Shown here: positions 17,013 through 26,542 of the stretch, in pieces
Layout of the letters: every line of letters starts with the position of its first letter
Position numbering within the stretch: position 1 is the first letter of the stretch
NCBI GenBank assembly: GCA_035545855.1
Contig: DASZXK010000030.1
Location: forward strand, 1-64,000
Reading direction: 5' to 3'
Length of the DNA stretch: 64,000 nucleotides
From: DASZVB01 sp035545855
Lineage (GTDB): Bacteria; Myxococcota_A; Polyangia; Polyangiales; Polyangiaceae
The notes under the pieces: generated by a model
Database searches by the model: none
The model's input: only the letters and a program-made list of their open reading frames with translations
Told to the model about the DNA's origin: nothing
Made by a program: the position numbers and the translations under genes

Positions 17013-18485
17013 TCAGGCGGCCGCCGGGGCGCGGCTCACGACGGGATCTCGCACGGGGAGCTCCACCGTCACTTCGGATCCGGCCGCGGTGCTCTCCACC
17101 GTCACCTTGCCCCCGAGCCGGGTGACGAGGCGCTGGCAGAGGGCGAGGCCGAGGCCCGAGCCGGCGCCCTCCGCGTCCGTCGTGACGTACGGATCGAAGA
17201 CGAGAGGCACGAGCGACGCGGGGATCGGATCGCCGTTGTCGGTGATGCGGATCGTGACGTGTCGCCGCGTCCCGGAGACACTGACGGCCACGCGGCCCTC
17301 CGCGGAGCGCGCGACCGGGATGGAGCGGATCGCGCGGACCAGGAGGCTCACGAGCGCCTGCACGAGCTTCTCCGGGTCCGCGTCCACGAGAGGGACGGTT
17401 TGTACCTCTTTCACGAGTCGCCCGCGGTGACGGATCTCGTTTCCGACGACCGCGAGAGCCCTCTCCACGAGGACGCCGACGTCCGTCGGGACCACCTTGC
17501 CGGCGCCCGCTTCCACGAGCTCGCCGAAGGCGGCGACGGTGCGAGCCACCCTCCCGGCCGCGTCGCGACACTCGGCGAGGAGCTCGCGCTCCTCGGCCCA
17601 GCGCGGATCCCCGCCGATCGGGATGGCGAGCACCGCGTCCTCGGCGACGACGAGCGCGCTCGCGATGCGCCGGACGGGCTCGCGGACCCGCTCGAGCACG
17701 CGCGCCACCTCCGCGCCGAGCTCGGCGACGCGGTTCTCCGTCCGGATCTCGGCGGCGCCGCGCCGGAGCGCTTCCCGCTGCTCGGCGACCGCGACGAGGA
17801 GCGTCTGGTAGGCGTCGTTCGAGCGTCGCGTGAGCGCGTAGGCGAGCCCGAGCGCGAGGATGCAGCTCGCCACGTCCATGAGCAGCACGCTCTTCGCGAG
17901 ACCGAGCGTCATGGCGAAGTCGTTCGCGCCGGCCGGGAGCACCGCGAGGAGAAAGCCGATGAGCGCCTTCCGGATCACGCTCGCGTCGGGGCCGTCGTAC
18001 GTGGAGAGTTTTCGGTAGACGTGGACGCCGGCGACGACGCCGTAGGGAAGCATGAGATGCGCGAACGGCCCGGGCACGGAGTAGCCGAGGCGCGCGCCGA
18101 ACGCGTCCACGTGGTGGACGACGCGGTCCGTCGCGAAACCGCCGCCGACGAACGGGAGCACCGCCACGAGCGTCGGGAGCAGGAGATGCCGCGTGCCGCG
18201 AGCGGACCCCTCGACGAGATACAGCACGAGAGGCACCTGGAGGAGCATCAGCGTGTGCTGGAGGCGCGACATGTACACCGTCGTCGCGTCACTCGCCGCG
18301 GCGAGCGCGAAGAAACGCGACAGGAGGAGCACGAACACGAGGGCCGACCAGCCGAGTGCGATCTGCTGCACCCGGTCGGTCCGCCGGACCCGCCACATGC
18401 CGAGCGCCGAGACGACGGCGGTGACCATCGCTCCGGCGAGGAAGAGGCGAACGGCGAGCTCCGGCCAGAGGCCCAGGTGGCTCAT
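17013..18485 (-). CDS. 7TM sensor protein with degenerate histidine-kinase module
   Basis: A 490-aa protein. Seven hydrophobic segments (about 10-220) are followed by a coiled linker, a DHp-like region and a HATPase domain. The phospho-acceptor position aligns to Glu265 (LGAEVARVLERVREPV against LGALAAGLGHEINNPL of the overlapping upstream gene), so the His is absent. The N-box Asn residues are Ser380 and Arg384, and the G1 box reads DNGDP instead of DxGxG. The F box (FDPYVTT) and G2 box (GSGLGLAL, 442-449) are intact. The 7TM part is paralogous to the neighbour's (both have a GAND motif). ATGA overlap with the upstream gene indicates coupled translation. It may bind ATP, but cis autophosphorylation is ruled out. 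Confidence 0.88.
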   Translation of the reverse strand: MSHLGLWPELAVRLFLAGAMVTAVVSALGMWRVRRTDRVQQIALGWSALVFVLLLSRFFALAAASDATTVYMSRLQHTLMLLQVPLVLYLVEGSARGTRHLLLPTLVAVLPFVGGGFATDRVVHHVDAFGARLGYSVPGPFAHLMLPYGVVAGVHVYRKLSTYDGPDASVIRKALIGFLLAVLPAGANDFAMTLGLAKSVLLMDVASCILALGLAYALTRRSNDAYQTLLVAVAEQREALRRGAAEIRTENRVAELGAEVARVLERVREPVRRIASALVVAEDAVLAIPIGGDPRWAEERELLAECRDAAGRVARTVAAFGELVEAGAGKVVPTDVGVLVERALAVVGNEIRHRGRLVKEVQTVPLVDADPEKLVQALVSLLVRAIRSIPVARSAEGRVAVSVSGTRRHVTIRITDNGDPIPASLVPLVFDPYVTTDAEGAGSGLGLALCQRLVTRLGGKVTVESTAAGSEVTVELPVRDPVVSRAPAAA

Positions 18486-19909
18486 CCCGGCACCTCGTGT
18501 CTCGGTTCACTGCCGGCGGCGTTCCGGCTCGTGACGAGACGCACGAGCTCCCCGGGGTCCACGGGCTTCTTCAGCACGCGCGCGCCCGTGCTGCGGACGG
18601 CCTCCGCGACGTCCGCGGAGAAGGCGCCTCCGGTGACGAACACGAACCCGAGCGATCCGAGCCGTCCCTCGGCCTCGAGCGCGCGGTAGACGTCGGGGCC
18701 GCTGAGGCCCGGCATCATGACGTCGCAGAGCACCCGGTCGTAGGACCCGTCCCGGAGGAGCTCGAGAGCCTCGGCGCCGCTGTGCGCCACGGTCACCTGG
18801 TGCCCGCGGAGCGCGCGGCGGAGTGACTTCGCGACCAGGGGTTCGTCGTCGACGACGAGGATGCGGAGCCGCCCGGGAGCCGCCTCGTCCTCTTCCGAGG
18901 ACGCGGGCTCGTCGTCCGGGGCGCGCGACGCGCCGAAGTCGATGACGGCACGGGCGACCTCCCGACAGGCCTCCGCGCATTCCACCAGGCTCGATCGAAC
19001 GAGGGGGAGGCGATCCAGCTCGCCGAGGAGCTCCACCGCGCGGTGGAGGTTCACCGCGACGACGTTCAGCGGGTTGTTGATCTCGTGTCCCAGCCCGGCC
19101 GCGAGCGCACCGAGCGCGATCTGACGCTCGCGGAGGGCGAGATCCGCGTGCCGTCTCTCGAGCTCCCTCGTCTGCGCCAGGACCTCCGCGTGCGCTCCTC
19201 CGAGCGCCGCGCGGGCCCGCCTCGCCAGCGTGCCCCCGAGGAGCAAGAGGACGGCGAAGCACGAGACGTCGATGAGCGGCACGCTATGGACGATCCCGGC
19301 GTCCATCAGGCTGTCGTTCGCCCCCGCGGCCGCGAGGAATCCCCCGCCCACCGTGACGATCCGTGCGAGGTCGTGATCGCGCTCCTCGCTCCGGAGGACG
19401 AGACGGACGGACCACAGCCAGGCGACGAGCGCGATGACGCCGAACAGCGAGAGAAGAGCGCCCGTCTCGAGCGTGTAGTAGCGGTCGCCCGTCACGAGCG
19501 TCCGTTCGACGACGACGTCGCCGACGACGGGTCCGTCGAACCAAACCCAGAGGGCCGCGAGGGTCGTCGCGACGACGAGCCCGGTCGTCACGGGGCGATC
19601 CGCCGGGCGGCCGAGCGGCGCGAGCGCGAGGAGGAGCCACGGGATCGGCGCCATGGCGCCCGTGTCCTGCAACCGGACCAGGAACGGGACGAGCGCCGGG
19701 GATGCTCCGGCCCGGGCGAGCGCGACCCGGGCGGCGATGAGCACCAGGACGCACGTGCACCAGACGAGCGCCACCACGAGCACGCGATCTCCCGGCGAGC
19801 GCTTTCGGCCCCACCACACGCGGAGCCAGAGCGCGGCGATGCCCCCGATCAGGAGGAGGCGCAGCGCCTCCCCCAGGGACATCCCGCTCGGGTCGATGTA
19901 CGCGCTCAT
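18482..19909 (-). CDS. 7TM sensor with His-box and receiver but no ATPase domain
   Basis: A 475-aa protein. Seven hydrophobic segments are followed by a DHp helix pair with an intact H-box (GLGHEINNPL, His275). An acidic linker leads straight into a complete receiver domain from about 349 (DD at 354-355, phospho-acceptor Asp396 in CDVMMPG, Thr in FVTGG, Lys in KKPVD). No HATPase domain lies between them. It must therefore be phosphorylated by another kinase's ATPase domain or act as a phosphotransfer element. Start ATG 19909 is supported by AGGAGG upstream, which lies inside the longer frame. It overlaps the next gene by 4 nt (ATGA). Confidence 0.88.
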   Translation of the reverse strand: MSAYIDPSGMSLGEALRLLLIGGIAALWLRVWWGRKRSPGDRVLVVALVWCTCVLVLIAARVALARAGASPALVPFLVRLQDTGAMAPIPWLLLALAPLGRPADRPVTTGLVVATTLAALWVWFDGPVVGDVVVERTLVTGDRYYTLETGALLSLFGVIALVAWLWSVRLVLRSEERDHDLARIVTVGGGFLAAAGANDSLMDAGIVHSVPLIDVSCFAVLLLLGGTLARRARAALGGAHAEVLAQTRELERRHADLALRERQIALGALAAGLGHEINNPLNVVAVNLHRAVELLGELDRLPLVRSSLVECAEACREVARAVIDFGASRAPDDEPASSEEDEAAPGRLRILVVDDEPLVAKSLRRALRGHQVTVAHSGAEALELLRDGSYDRVLCDVMMPGLSGPDVYRALEAEGRLGSLGFVFVTGGAFSADVAEAVRSTGARVLKKPVDPGELVRLVTSRNAAGSEPRHEVPG

Positions 19910-19972
19910 CGTCCGGCAGCTTCCTCCTCGTAGCACACGCCGCGAGCGACGAGTCGGGTCGCCCGGGTCCGT

Positions 19973-22585
19973 TCAGTTCCAGTCCACCGTCAGGCGTCGA
20001 ACGGTAGCCTCGCCGTTCTGGCCTTCGTCGACGTAAAAGACGTCCGCGTCGGCCACGGAGGGGGACAGCGCGTTCCGCGGCCTGAACGCGAGGGGCAAGA
20101 TCCGCCTCGGGCGGACGTCAACGCCCGGACGCCATTCGAATGCGACGACCGCGCCTCCGCCGGCGGCTTCCGCCGTCGCGGCGATTCGACAAGAGTCCTT
20201 GCCGCAGGCGACCCCGACGCCGGCCGGATCGCCCTCCAGGGCAACGGTGGTCAGCGAGCCGCCGACGGGCTCACCGCCCGAATCGAGCCTCACCATCATG
20301 AGGGAGCCCCCGCTCGGCTGTTCGCTCGACGGCGGCGACTCGATCCACGCGACGACCGCGCCGTCCCCGAACGGCGCCACGGCGGGCGAGCGGGAGTGGA
20401 GCTCGGTCTGGGCGAGGCGATGCTCCGGGCCGACCGGCGCGAGGTCCTTCGCGGCGAGACGCGCGGCGTAGACGTCCGCGACGCCGGCGTTCGGCCCGCG
20501 GGCATCCGACCACACCGCGAACACGTGGTCGCCGCGCGAGAGGAGCTGGATCGAGGTCGCCACGGACGCGGCCGCCGAGACGCGCCGATCGACGCCCAGA
20601 GGCTTCAGGGATCGATCGACCTTCGCCACGTGGATTTCGGACTCCCCGCCGTGATCCTCGACCCAGCCGACGGCGAACCCGTCCGCGACCGACGCGACGG
20701 CGACGTCCGACACGCCGCCCTTCACGTGCGTCAGCATCTTCTGCGACACCTTCTTCCCGGTGGGTCCGAGCAGCGTCAGGAACACCTCGGGCTCCTTGTT
20801 GTCGATGCCCGCCCAGGCGAGGACGCTCTCTCCCTTCGCGGGATCGCCGGGTGCGACCGCGACTCCGCCGACGGAGTGCGCGCGATACGAGATGACGACT
20901 GGCTCGGGGTTCGCGTCCCCGGTCCGCGGGAGCGTCTTCACAACACGCACGATCGCGCGCGGGGGCTCGTACTTGCCGTCGGGCGCGGCCGTCTTCTGCC
21001 GGCCGAACGGCGTCGTCGGATCGAAATCCGTGACCCACGCGGCGAGCGTTCCCTGCTCCGTCGTGTCCGTCACGAGCTCCGCGACGGGCTCGGTCTTGCC
21101 GACCCGCGTGAGGGCGACGGCGCGCGGCGGCGGGTCCGCGCCGACGCGTCTCGCGGGAGGGATGGATCCGCCCCCGAGAGATTCGAGCTTCACCGCGCAG
21201 ATGGGCATCGGCGCCTCGCCGCCGGAGGCGAGCGTGATGCAGCTCTCCGAGTCGCACGAGAGGCCCCAGGCGAGGTCCGCGACGGCGCCGTTCAACGCCG
21301 TGACGTGGAGCGGCTCCGACGCGACGACGTCCAGCGCCGGGTCGAGAGCGACGAACGTGGGGACGAGTCGCTCCCCTTCGCAGGAAGATCCGGCACGACA
21401 CTCCGGGGCGAGCGTCAGCGCATGGAGGCTCCGCGACGTCGCGGCGAGCTCGGGCACGGAGTCGCCGCCGCTCCTCGTGAGGACGGCCTGGTCGGGACCG
21501 ACGGCGCCGTGCTCGTCCACCCGCGCGACACGGAAGGCGCGTCCGCCCTCGGGACGTTCGAGGAGGTTCTCCCAGACGATCCAGGCGGATCGCGCGTCGG
21601 GCGACGGCACGAGCCGGACCAGGGCTTCGGGGCCGAACGGCGCGACGAGAGGAGCCGCGGGGCGCGCGAGCGCGCCGGCGTCGGAGACCCACGCGGAGAA
21701 CAGGCGAGACTCCCCGGCGCGACGATCCGACCACGCGAGGAGCACGCCGCCGCCGAGCCGCACGAGGTCCACGTCCGGCTCCGCCGACCCGGCGTCGACG
21801 ACGACGAGCGGCTTCTTCTCCGGGTGTCCCGAGCCGTCCACCCACTGGAGGAGGAGCGGCCCTGCCTCTCCGCGCGCCTTGCCGGCGAGCACGGCGGCGA
21901 CGGCCGCGCCGGGGGCGCCCTCCACGACCTGCCAGGCACGCGCGCCCTCGAGCACGCTCGACGGACGCTCGCGCACGTCTCCACCGGGGCCGAGCGCGGC
22001 GGCGTAGAGGTCGGCGCGATCGTCGCGCTTCACCGCCCAGAAGACGAGCGCGCCCGACGCCGTGGGCACGGCGTCCAGCCAGACCACGTCGGGGAGGGAC
22101 TCGGCGAGCGGCACCGGGCCTCCGATCATCTCCCCGCGCGATCCGAGGACCACCGCGTCGACGCGTTCCCCGGAGAACTCCCGCGAGCTCGACACGAGGA
22201 CGAGCTCCTTCACCTCGCCCGCGCCGAGCGGCTTGATCGCGACGAGATCGATCTCGGGCGCGGCCGCGGCGACGGTCTTCGGCTCGGCCAGGCGGGTCCC
22301 GTCTCGCCCGATGGGCACGGTCCACCAGGACCGCTTGCCCTCGTTCTCGGCGGCCCACGCCGCGATGGTCCCCTCGGCGCGCATGCCGACGTACGGCCCG
22401 AACGTGCGTTCCGGGACGATCGCGACGCGGTCCGACGCGAGCGCGTTGCGGGGCTCCGCGGGCGGATGCGCGGCGACCTTCGTCGCGGTCGGCACGGGGC
22501 CGGGAGCGGCGACCGGAGGCGAAGCTCCTCCGCACGCGGCGGCTCCGAGGCCGGCGAGGAACAAACCGAGGTCGGGGAGCCGCAC
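19973..22585 (-). CDS. Large lipoprotein with beta-propeller-like repeats
   Basis: An 870-aa protein with a GTG start (22585) just before a lipoprotein signal (LAGLGAAACGG). The rest is a long series of about 45-65-residue units carrying motifs such as AWSDRRAGESR, AVWSDARGP and VGWVEDHGGESEIHV, as seen in bacterial beta-propeller surface proteins. Cysteines are sparse and no catalytic motif was recognised. It lies 63 bp upstream of the 7TM sensor pair on the same strand, so it may be the first gene of that operon and present something to the sensors; that is inference. It diverges from an NtrY-like kinase gene. Confidence 0.75.
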   Translation of the reverse strand: MRLPDLGLFLAGLGAAACGGASPPVAAPGPVPTATKVAAHPPAEPRNALASDRVAIVPERTFGPYVGMRAEGTIAAWAAENEGKRSWWTVPIGRDGTRLAEPKTVAAAAPEIDLVAIKPLGAGEVKELVLVSSSREFSGERVDAVVLGSRGEMIGGPVPLAESLPDVVWLDAVPTASGALVFWAVKRDDRADLYAAALGPGGDVRERPSSVLEGARAWQVVEGAPGAAVAAVLAGKARGEAGPLLLQWVDGSGHPEKKPLVVVDAGSAEPDVDLVRLGGGVLLAWSDRRAGESRLFSAWVSDAGALARPAAPLVAPFGPEALVRLVPSPDARSAWIVWENLLERPEGGRAFRVARVDEHGAVGPDQAVLTRSGGDSVPELAATSRSLHALTLAPECRAGSSCEGERLVPTFVALDPALDVVASEPLHVTALNGAVADLAWGLSCDSESCITLASGGEAPMPICAVKLESLGGGSIPPARRVGADPPPRAVALTRVGKTEPVAELVTDTTEQGTLAAWVTDFDPTTPFGRQKTAAPDGKYEPPRAIVRVVKTLPRTGDANPEPVVISYRAHSVGGVAVAPGDPAKGESVLAWAGIDNKEPEVFLTLLGPTGKKVSQKMLTHVKGGVSDVAVASVADGFAVGWVEDHGGESEIHVAKVDRSLKPLGVDRRVSAAASVATSIQLLSRGDHVFAVWSDARGPNAGVADVYAARLAAKDLAPVGPEHRLAQTELHSRSPAVAPFGDGAVVAWIESPPSSEQPSGGSLMMVRLDSGGEPVGGSLTTVALEGDPAGVGVACGKDSCRIAATAEAAGGGAVVAFEWRPGVDVRPRRILPLAFRPRNALSPSVADADVFYVDEGQNGEATVRRLTVDWN

Positions 22586-22690
22586 GGAGCGACACGTTAC
22601 GAGCCGGCCCCGCGCCACGCAACCTCGGGAAACGACGCCGCGTACGGGTCTCGATTCGTGCGAGGCAGGGACCTCCGCTACCCTCGGCGC

Positions 22691-24364
22691 GTGACCATCG
22701 CGAAGCGGCTCCTCGTCGCGCTGTCCGTGCTCACGGCGATCGCGACGGGCACGCTCGCGATCGCCGTGAGGACGGCGTGGCGCACCATGGCCGAGGATCA
22801 GTTCGCGGAGAGGTTCTCTCATGCCCTCGCCGGCCTCCGCACCGAGCTCGACGCCGAGAAGCGCGACGTGCCGCGCCTCCTCGGGGAGCTCTGCGAACAC
22901 GATCCGCTCTTCGACGGCGCGCTGGTCGACGCGCGCGGCGGTCAGCTCGATCCCGGACGGCGGCTCTCCATCTCGCTCCAGGTGCCGGAGCTCATGAAGG
23001 CCGTGCGCCTCTCGGAGCTCACGCTCGTCACGAGCGGCGGCGAAATCCTCGGCGCGGCGGACTCGGGCCGCGTCGGCTCACGTTCGCCGGAGCTCGCCGC
23101 GAAGCTCCGCGAGCCCTCGAACATCGCCGTCCTCCGCACGGGGGCCGGCACCGAGGCGATCGAGGCGCACTGCGCTCGAACCTACCAGGGCACGACCCTC
23201 GGCCTGGTCGGCGCGCGACGGCTCGACGCCGTCCTCGCCCGCGTGAGCGCCGCCCAGGGGTTATCGCTCTCGTTCGAACGACCGAAGGACGTCCGCGCCG
23301 TGCTCGTCGCGTCCGTCGACCTCCCCGAGCTCCCGGGGCGCCCGCTCCATGCGACCGTCTCCCGGGCTCCGCTGGACGACGCGCTCGCGCGGCTCGATCG
23401 CACGCTCGTGGGCATCGGAGCCGCGACCATCGGGGCGGCGCTCGTGCTCGCGCTCCTCGTCGCGCGGGGACTCGCGCGCCCCATCGCGGAGCTCGCGACG
23501 CAGGCGAGGAACGTCGTCACGGGAGAACCCGTCCCGGTCGTCACGAGCGGCGCGACCGAGCTCCGGGAGCTCGCCGCTTCCTTCAATCAGACGATCGCCG
23601 ATCTCGTCGCGCTCCGGAAGCGGCTCGCCGCGACCGAACGCATCGCCGCGAGGCGAGAGATCGCGCGACGCGTGGCCCACGAGATCAAAAATCCGCTCGC
23701 GCCCATCCGAGCCGCGGTGGAGACGCTGCGGCGCCTCCGGGCCCGGTCGGATCCGGCGTTCGACGAGTACTTCGACGAAGCGACGCGGACGGTGCTGCTC
23801 GAGGTGCAGCGCATCACGCAGATCGTCCAGGAGTTCACTCGCTTCGCGCGGCTGCCTCCGCCGAACCCCACCGAGATGGATCTCGCCACCGCCGTGCGCG
23901 ACGTCGTCACGCTCCACTCCGCGGGCGGCGTTCCCGTTTCGTTCGACGCCGCCGAGCTCCCGAGGATCGTGGCGGACCGCGACCAGCTCGTCCAGGTGAC
24001 GACGAACCTCGTCCAGAACGCGCTCGACGCCGTGTCCGGTCGCCCGTCACCGCGGGTCTCCGTGCGGCTCGACCAGCCGGACCCGGCTCACGTGCGCCTC
24101 GTCGTGGAAGACGACGGGCCCGGCGTCCCGAAGGAGATGCGCGGCCGGCTCTTCGAGCCCTACGCGACGACCAAGGAGCACGGCACGGGGCTCGGCCTCG
24201 CCATCGTGGAGCGCATCGTGGTGGAGCACGGGGGCGAGATCACTCACCACGACGTCCCGGGCGGGGGCGCGGAGTTCCGGGTCGTCCTCCCCGTCCGTGG
24301 GCCGACACTTCTCCCCGACGCGCCTCCGGAGAGCGCTCCCGGTACTGAACGGGCAGAGTCCTGA
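22691..24364 (+). CDS. NtrY-like membrane histidine kinase
   Basis: A 557-aa sensor kinase with a GTG start (22691). An N-terminal membrane segment is followed by a periplasmic sensor of about 200 residues. A second membrane segment (TIGAALVLALLVARGL) leads to a HAMP domain, a HisKA with RRVAHEIKNPLAPI and a complete HATPase (N-box NLVQNALDA, DDGPGVP, GTGLGLAI). The HEIKNPLAPI form is typical of NtrY/AtoS-type kinases that signal to sigma-54 activators. No response regulator gene is adjacent, so it is an orphan, as is common in myxobacteria. The upstream frame extends far into antisense sequence and is not real. Confidence 0.92.
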   Translation: MTIAKRLLVALSVLTAIATGTLAIAVRTAWRTMAEDQFAERFSHALAGLRTELDAEKRDVPRLLGELCEHDPLFDGALVDARGGQLDPGRRLSISLQVPELMKAVRLSELTLVTSGGEILGAADSGRVGSRSPELAAKLREPSNIAVLRTGAGTEAIEAHCARTYQGTTLGLVGARRLDAVLARVSAAQGLSLSFERPKDVRAVLVASVDLPELPGRPLHATVSRAPLDDALARLDRTLVGIGAATIGAALVLALLVARGLARPIAELATQARNVVTGEPVPVVTSGATELRELAASFNQTIADLVALRKRLAATERIAARREIARRVAHEIKNPLAPIRAAVETLRRLRARSDPAFDEYFDEATRTVLLEVQRITQIVQEFTRFARLPPPNPTEMDLATAVRDVVTLHSAGGVPVSFDAAELPRIVADRDQLVQVTTNLVQNALDAVSGRPSPRVSVRLDQPDPAHVRLVVEDDGPGVPKEMRGRLFEPYATTKEHGTGLGLAIVERIVVEHGGEITHHDVPGGGAEFRVVLPVRGPTLLPDAPPESAPGTERAES

Positions 24365-24479
24365 TCCCCGGGGTTTTCCGTCCCGGAGCGCCTGGCTTCA
24401 GTAAGACCGGGCAGGGACCGCTTGTTGTCCGGAAGAACGCGAAATACCCTGCGAGTTTACCTCACGGAGATCCCCGCCG

Positions 24480-26093
24480 ATGCCCCCTCTCGGCCAGCGT
24501 CAGTTCATCGGAATCATCCTGCTCCTCGCGGGCCTCGTCGCGATCCTCTCCGTGGATCGGGCCGCGACTCCGTACGTCGTGGCGCTCGCCGCCATCGGCG
24601 TGTTCGCGGTGGCGTGGGCGGGCGGCGGCGCCGTGGGAGGTCCCTCCGTCGTGGGCCTCCGGGACGCCGTCGACCGCGCTCGCGGCGGCAAGTCGCCCGA
24701 GGCCCCGGCGGGCGCGCCCCCCGAGATCCAGGACATCTACGCGGCTCTCGCGCGAGTCGCCGAGGCGATCCGCGAGACGGGCGCCGAGAACGAGGAGCGG
24801 AACGCGGAAGTCGAAGAAGCGAGCGACGCGGTGTCGGAGGCCATCTCGCGCATCGGCGACGCGACGCAGACGCAGATCGCGCAGAGCGAGACCAGCGCCC
24901 GGAGCGTCAAGGAGATGACCGCCGCCCTGCGCGAGATCGCCCAGCACGTGGAGATGCTCGCGGCGAGCGCGGAGGAGTCGAGCTCGTCCATCCTCGAGAT
25001 GACCGCCACGAACGACGAGATGGCGGAGCACATCGGCGAGCTCTCCCAGAGCGTGCGGGAGAGCGTCTCTTCCATCGAGGAGATGACGTACTCGATCAAG
25101 GAAGTCGCGAAGAACGTCGACGCCCTCTCGCTCACCGCCGAGGAGACGAGCTCCTCCATGAACGAGATGGACGTCTCCATCGACCAGGTCCAGTCGAACG
25201 CGAACGAGACGGCCCGGTTGAGCGAGGAAGTCGCCCGTGACGCCGAGCACGGCGCCGAGTCGATCCTGAAGACGATCGGCGAGATTTACCGCATCAAGGA
25301 GAGCAGCCAGGAAGCCGTCGCGGTGATCTCGAACCTCGGTTCGCGCATCGATGCCATCGGCCAGATCCTGAACGTCATCGACGAGGTCGCCGAGCAGACG
25401 AACCTGCTCGCGCTGAACGCCGCCATCATCGCCGCGCAGGCGGGCGAGCACGGCAAGGGCTTCGCCGTCGTCGCCGACGAGATCAAGGACCTCGCGGAAC
25501 GCGCCGGAGCGAGCACGAAGGAGATCGCCGATCTCATCAAGACGATCCAGGCGGAGAGCCGGAACGCCATCCAGGCCGTGGAGCGCGGCGCCCAGAACGT
25601 CGACCGCGGCGTGCAGGTCTCGAACGAGGCCGAGCGCGCGCTGAAGAAGATCCTCGAGAGCTCCCAGAAGAGCACGAACATGGTGCGTGCCATCGCGCGG
25701 GCGACGGTCGAGCAAGCGAAGGGCTCGAAGCAGGTGACGGACGCCATCGGGCGGATCGCCGAGACCGTGCAGCAGATCGCCGCCGCGACGGCTCAGCAGG
25801 CTCGCGGCACCGAACTCATCATGAAGACGGGCGAGACGATGCGAACGGTCGCGCAGCAGGTGGAACGCTCCAGCCAGGAGCAGTCGCGCGGCGGTCGCCA
25901 GATCACCCAGGCGATCGAGAACATCAGCAACATGGTCCACCAGCTGAACAACGCGCACCGCCAGCAGTCGCGCGGTTCGGAGCAAGCGCTCGAAGCGGCG
26001 AAGCAGATCGAGGAAGCGGCGCGCGTCCAGGACTCGGCCTCGCGCGACCTCCAGAGCGCGCTCGGGCGACTCCGTAAGGTCGTCACGGGCTGA
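24480..26093 (+). CDS. Methyl-accepting chemotaxis protein without periplasmic domain
   Basis: A 537-aa protein. Two closely spaced N-terminal membrane segments (about 9-25 and 30-47) leave almost no external loop. A long coiled coil follows with the signalling hairpin near residue 300 (EVAEQTNLLALNAAI, then IAAQAGEHGKGFAVVADEI). In the hairpin the usual NAAIEAARAGE is NAAIIAAQAGE. Many Gln/Glu pairs are candidate methylation sites. With no ligand domain it probably senses a membrane or cytoplasmic state or relays from a partner. No cheA, cheW, cheR or cheB is nearby, so its array is encoded elsewhere. Confidence 0.92.
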   Translation: MPPLGQRQFIGIILLLAGLVAILSVDRAATPYVVALAAIGVFAVAWAGGGAVGGPSVVGLRDAVDRARGGKSPEAPAGAPPEIQDIYAALARVAEAIRETGAENEERNAEVEEASDAVSEAISRIGDATQTQIAQSETSARSVKEMTAALREIAQHVEMLAASAEESSSSILEMTATNDEMAEHIGELSQSVRESVSSIEEMTYSIKEVAKNVDALSLTAEETSSSMNEMDVSIDQVQSNANETARLSEEVARDAEHGAESILKTIGEIYRIKESSQEAVAVISNLGSRIDAIGQILNVIDEVAEQTNLLALNAAIIAAQAGEHGKGFAVVADEIKDLAERAGASTKEIADLIKTIQAESRNAIQAVERGAQNVDRGVQVSNEAERALKKILESSQKSTNMVRAIARATVEQAKGSKQVTDAIGRIAETVQQIAAATAQQARGTELIMKTGETMRTVAQQVERSSQEQSRGGRQITQAIENISNMVHQLNNAHRQQSRGSEQALEAAKQIEEAARVQDSASRDLQSALGRLRKVVTG

Positions 26094-26542
26094 GGTGACC
26101 CCGGGCTCGCGCGAAACGGCGGGGGCGGCGAGGGTTTCTTCAGGGGGACCCTGGCAACCTGGGCCCCCCGAGGCGTCGGGATAGCGCGACCGCGGCTCGA
26201 AATCCTCTGGTCCTCCGGTTCGCCTCCCGTCCCAGGACCCCCGCGTCGTGCGCGCGAGCCGGATAGTTTGTATACAAACTGTCCGATCGAGAAGGCCCCC
26301 CCGCAGTGCGACCGACCGAGTGCGACCGACGGAGCCGGGCGTCGCGCGGTTCCGATCACGAGGGATCTCGGCCCCGGTATGCGACTATCCCCGGAAGCCT
26401 CAAATCGGCCAGCCGGCCGCCGTCCCGTCGCCCTGCGTCAAATCGCTGGAACGCCCAGTTTCCTACCCTTCGCGCTCGGCGAGTTGACGGCCGGCCGTCC
26501 TGCCGACTTGGTTACGTGGCGGTCCGATCCCCAGGAGAAACC
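26094..26542. other. 449-bp intergenic region with palindromic site
   Basis: This gap between the chemotaxis receptor and the vWA lipoprotein has no convincing gene. It holds a small hairpin, CAGGG-GGA-CCCTG (26141-26153), which may terminate the receptor transcript, and the 16-bp palindrome at 26265-26280. A good ribosome-binding site, AGGAGAAACC, lies just before the next ATG. Confidence 0.55.
26265..26280. promoter_or_regulatory. Palindromic operator candidate, copy 1
   Basis: AGTTTGTATACAAACT is a perfect 16-bp palindrome, AT-rich in a very GC-rich background. The 14-bp core recurs at 50089-50102. In both copies TCCG follows two bases after the palindrome, then a GA-rich stretch and a run of six or seven C. 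This looks like a dimeric regulator site or a conserved small element. Confidence 0.55.

Noticed and set aside
20396..22690. Long upstream extension of the NtrY-like kinase frame
   Set aside because: It runs antisense through the propeller-like lipoprotein gene; the GTG at 22691 matches the membrane segment and family start.
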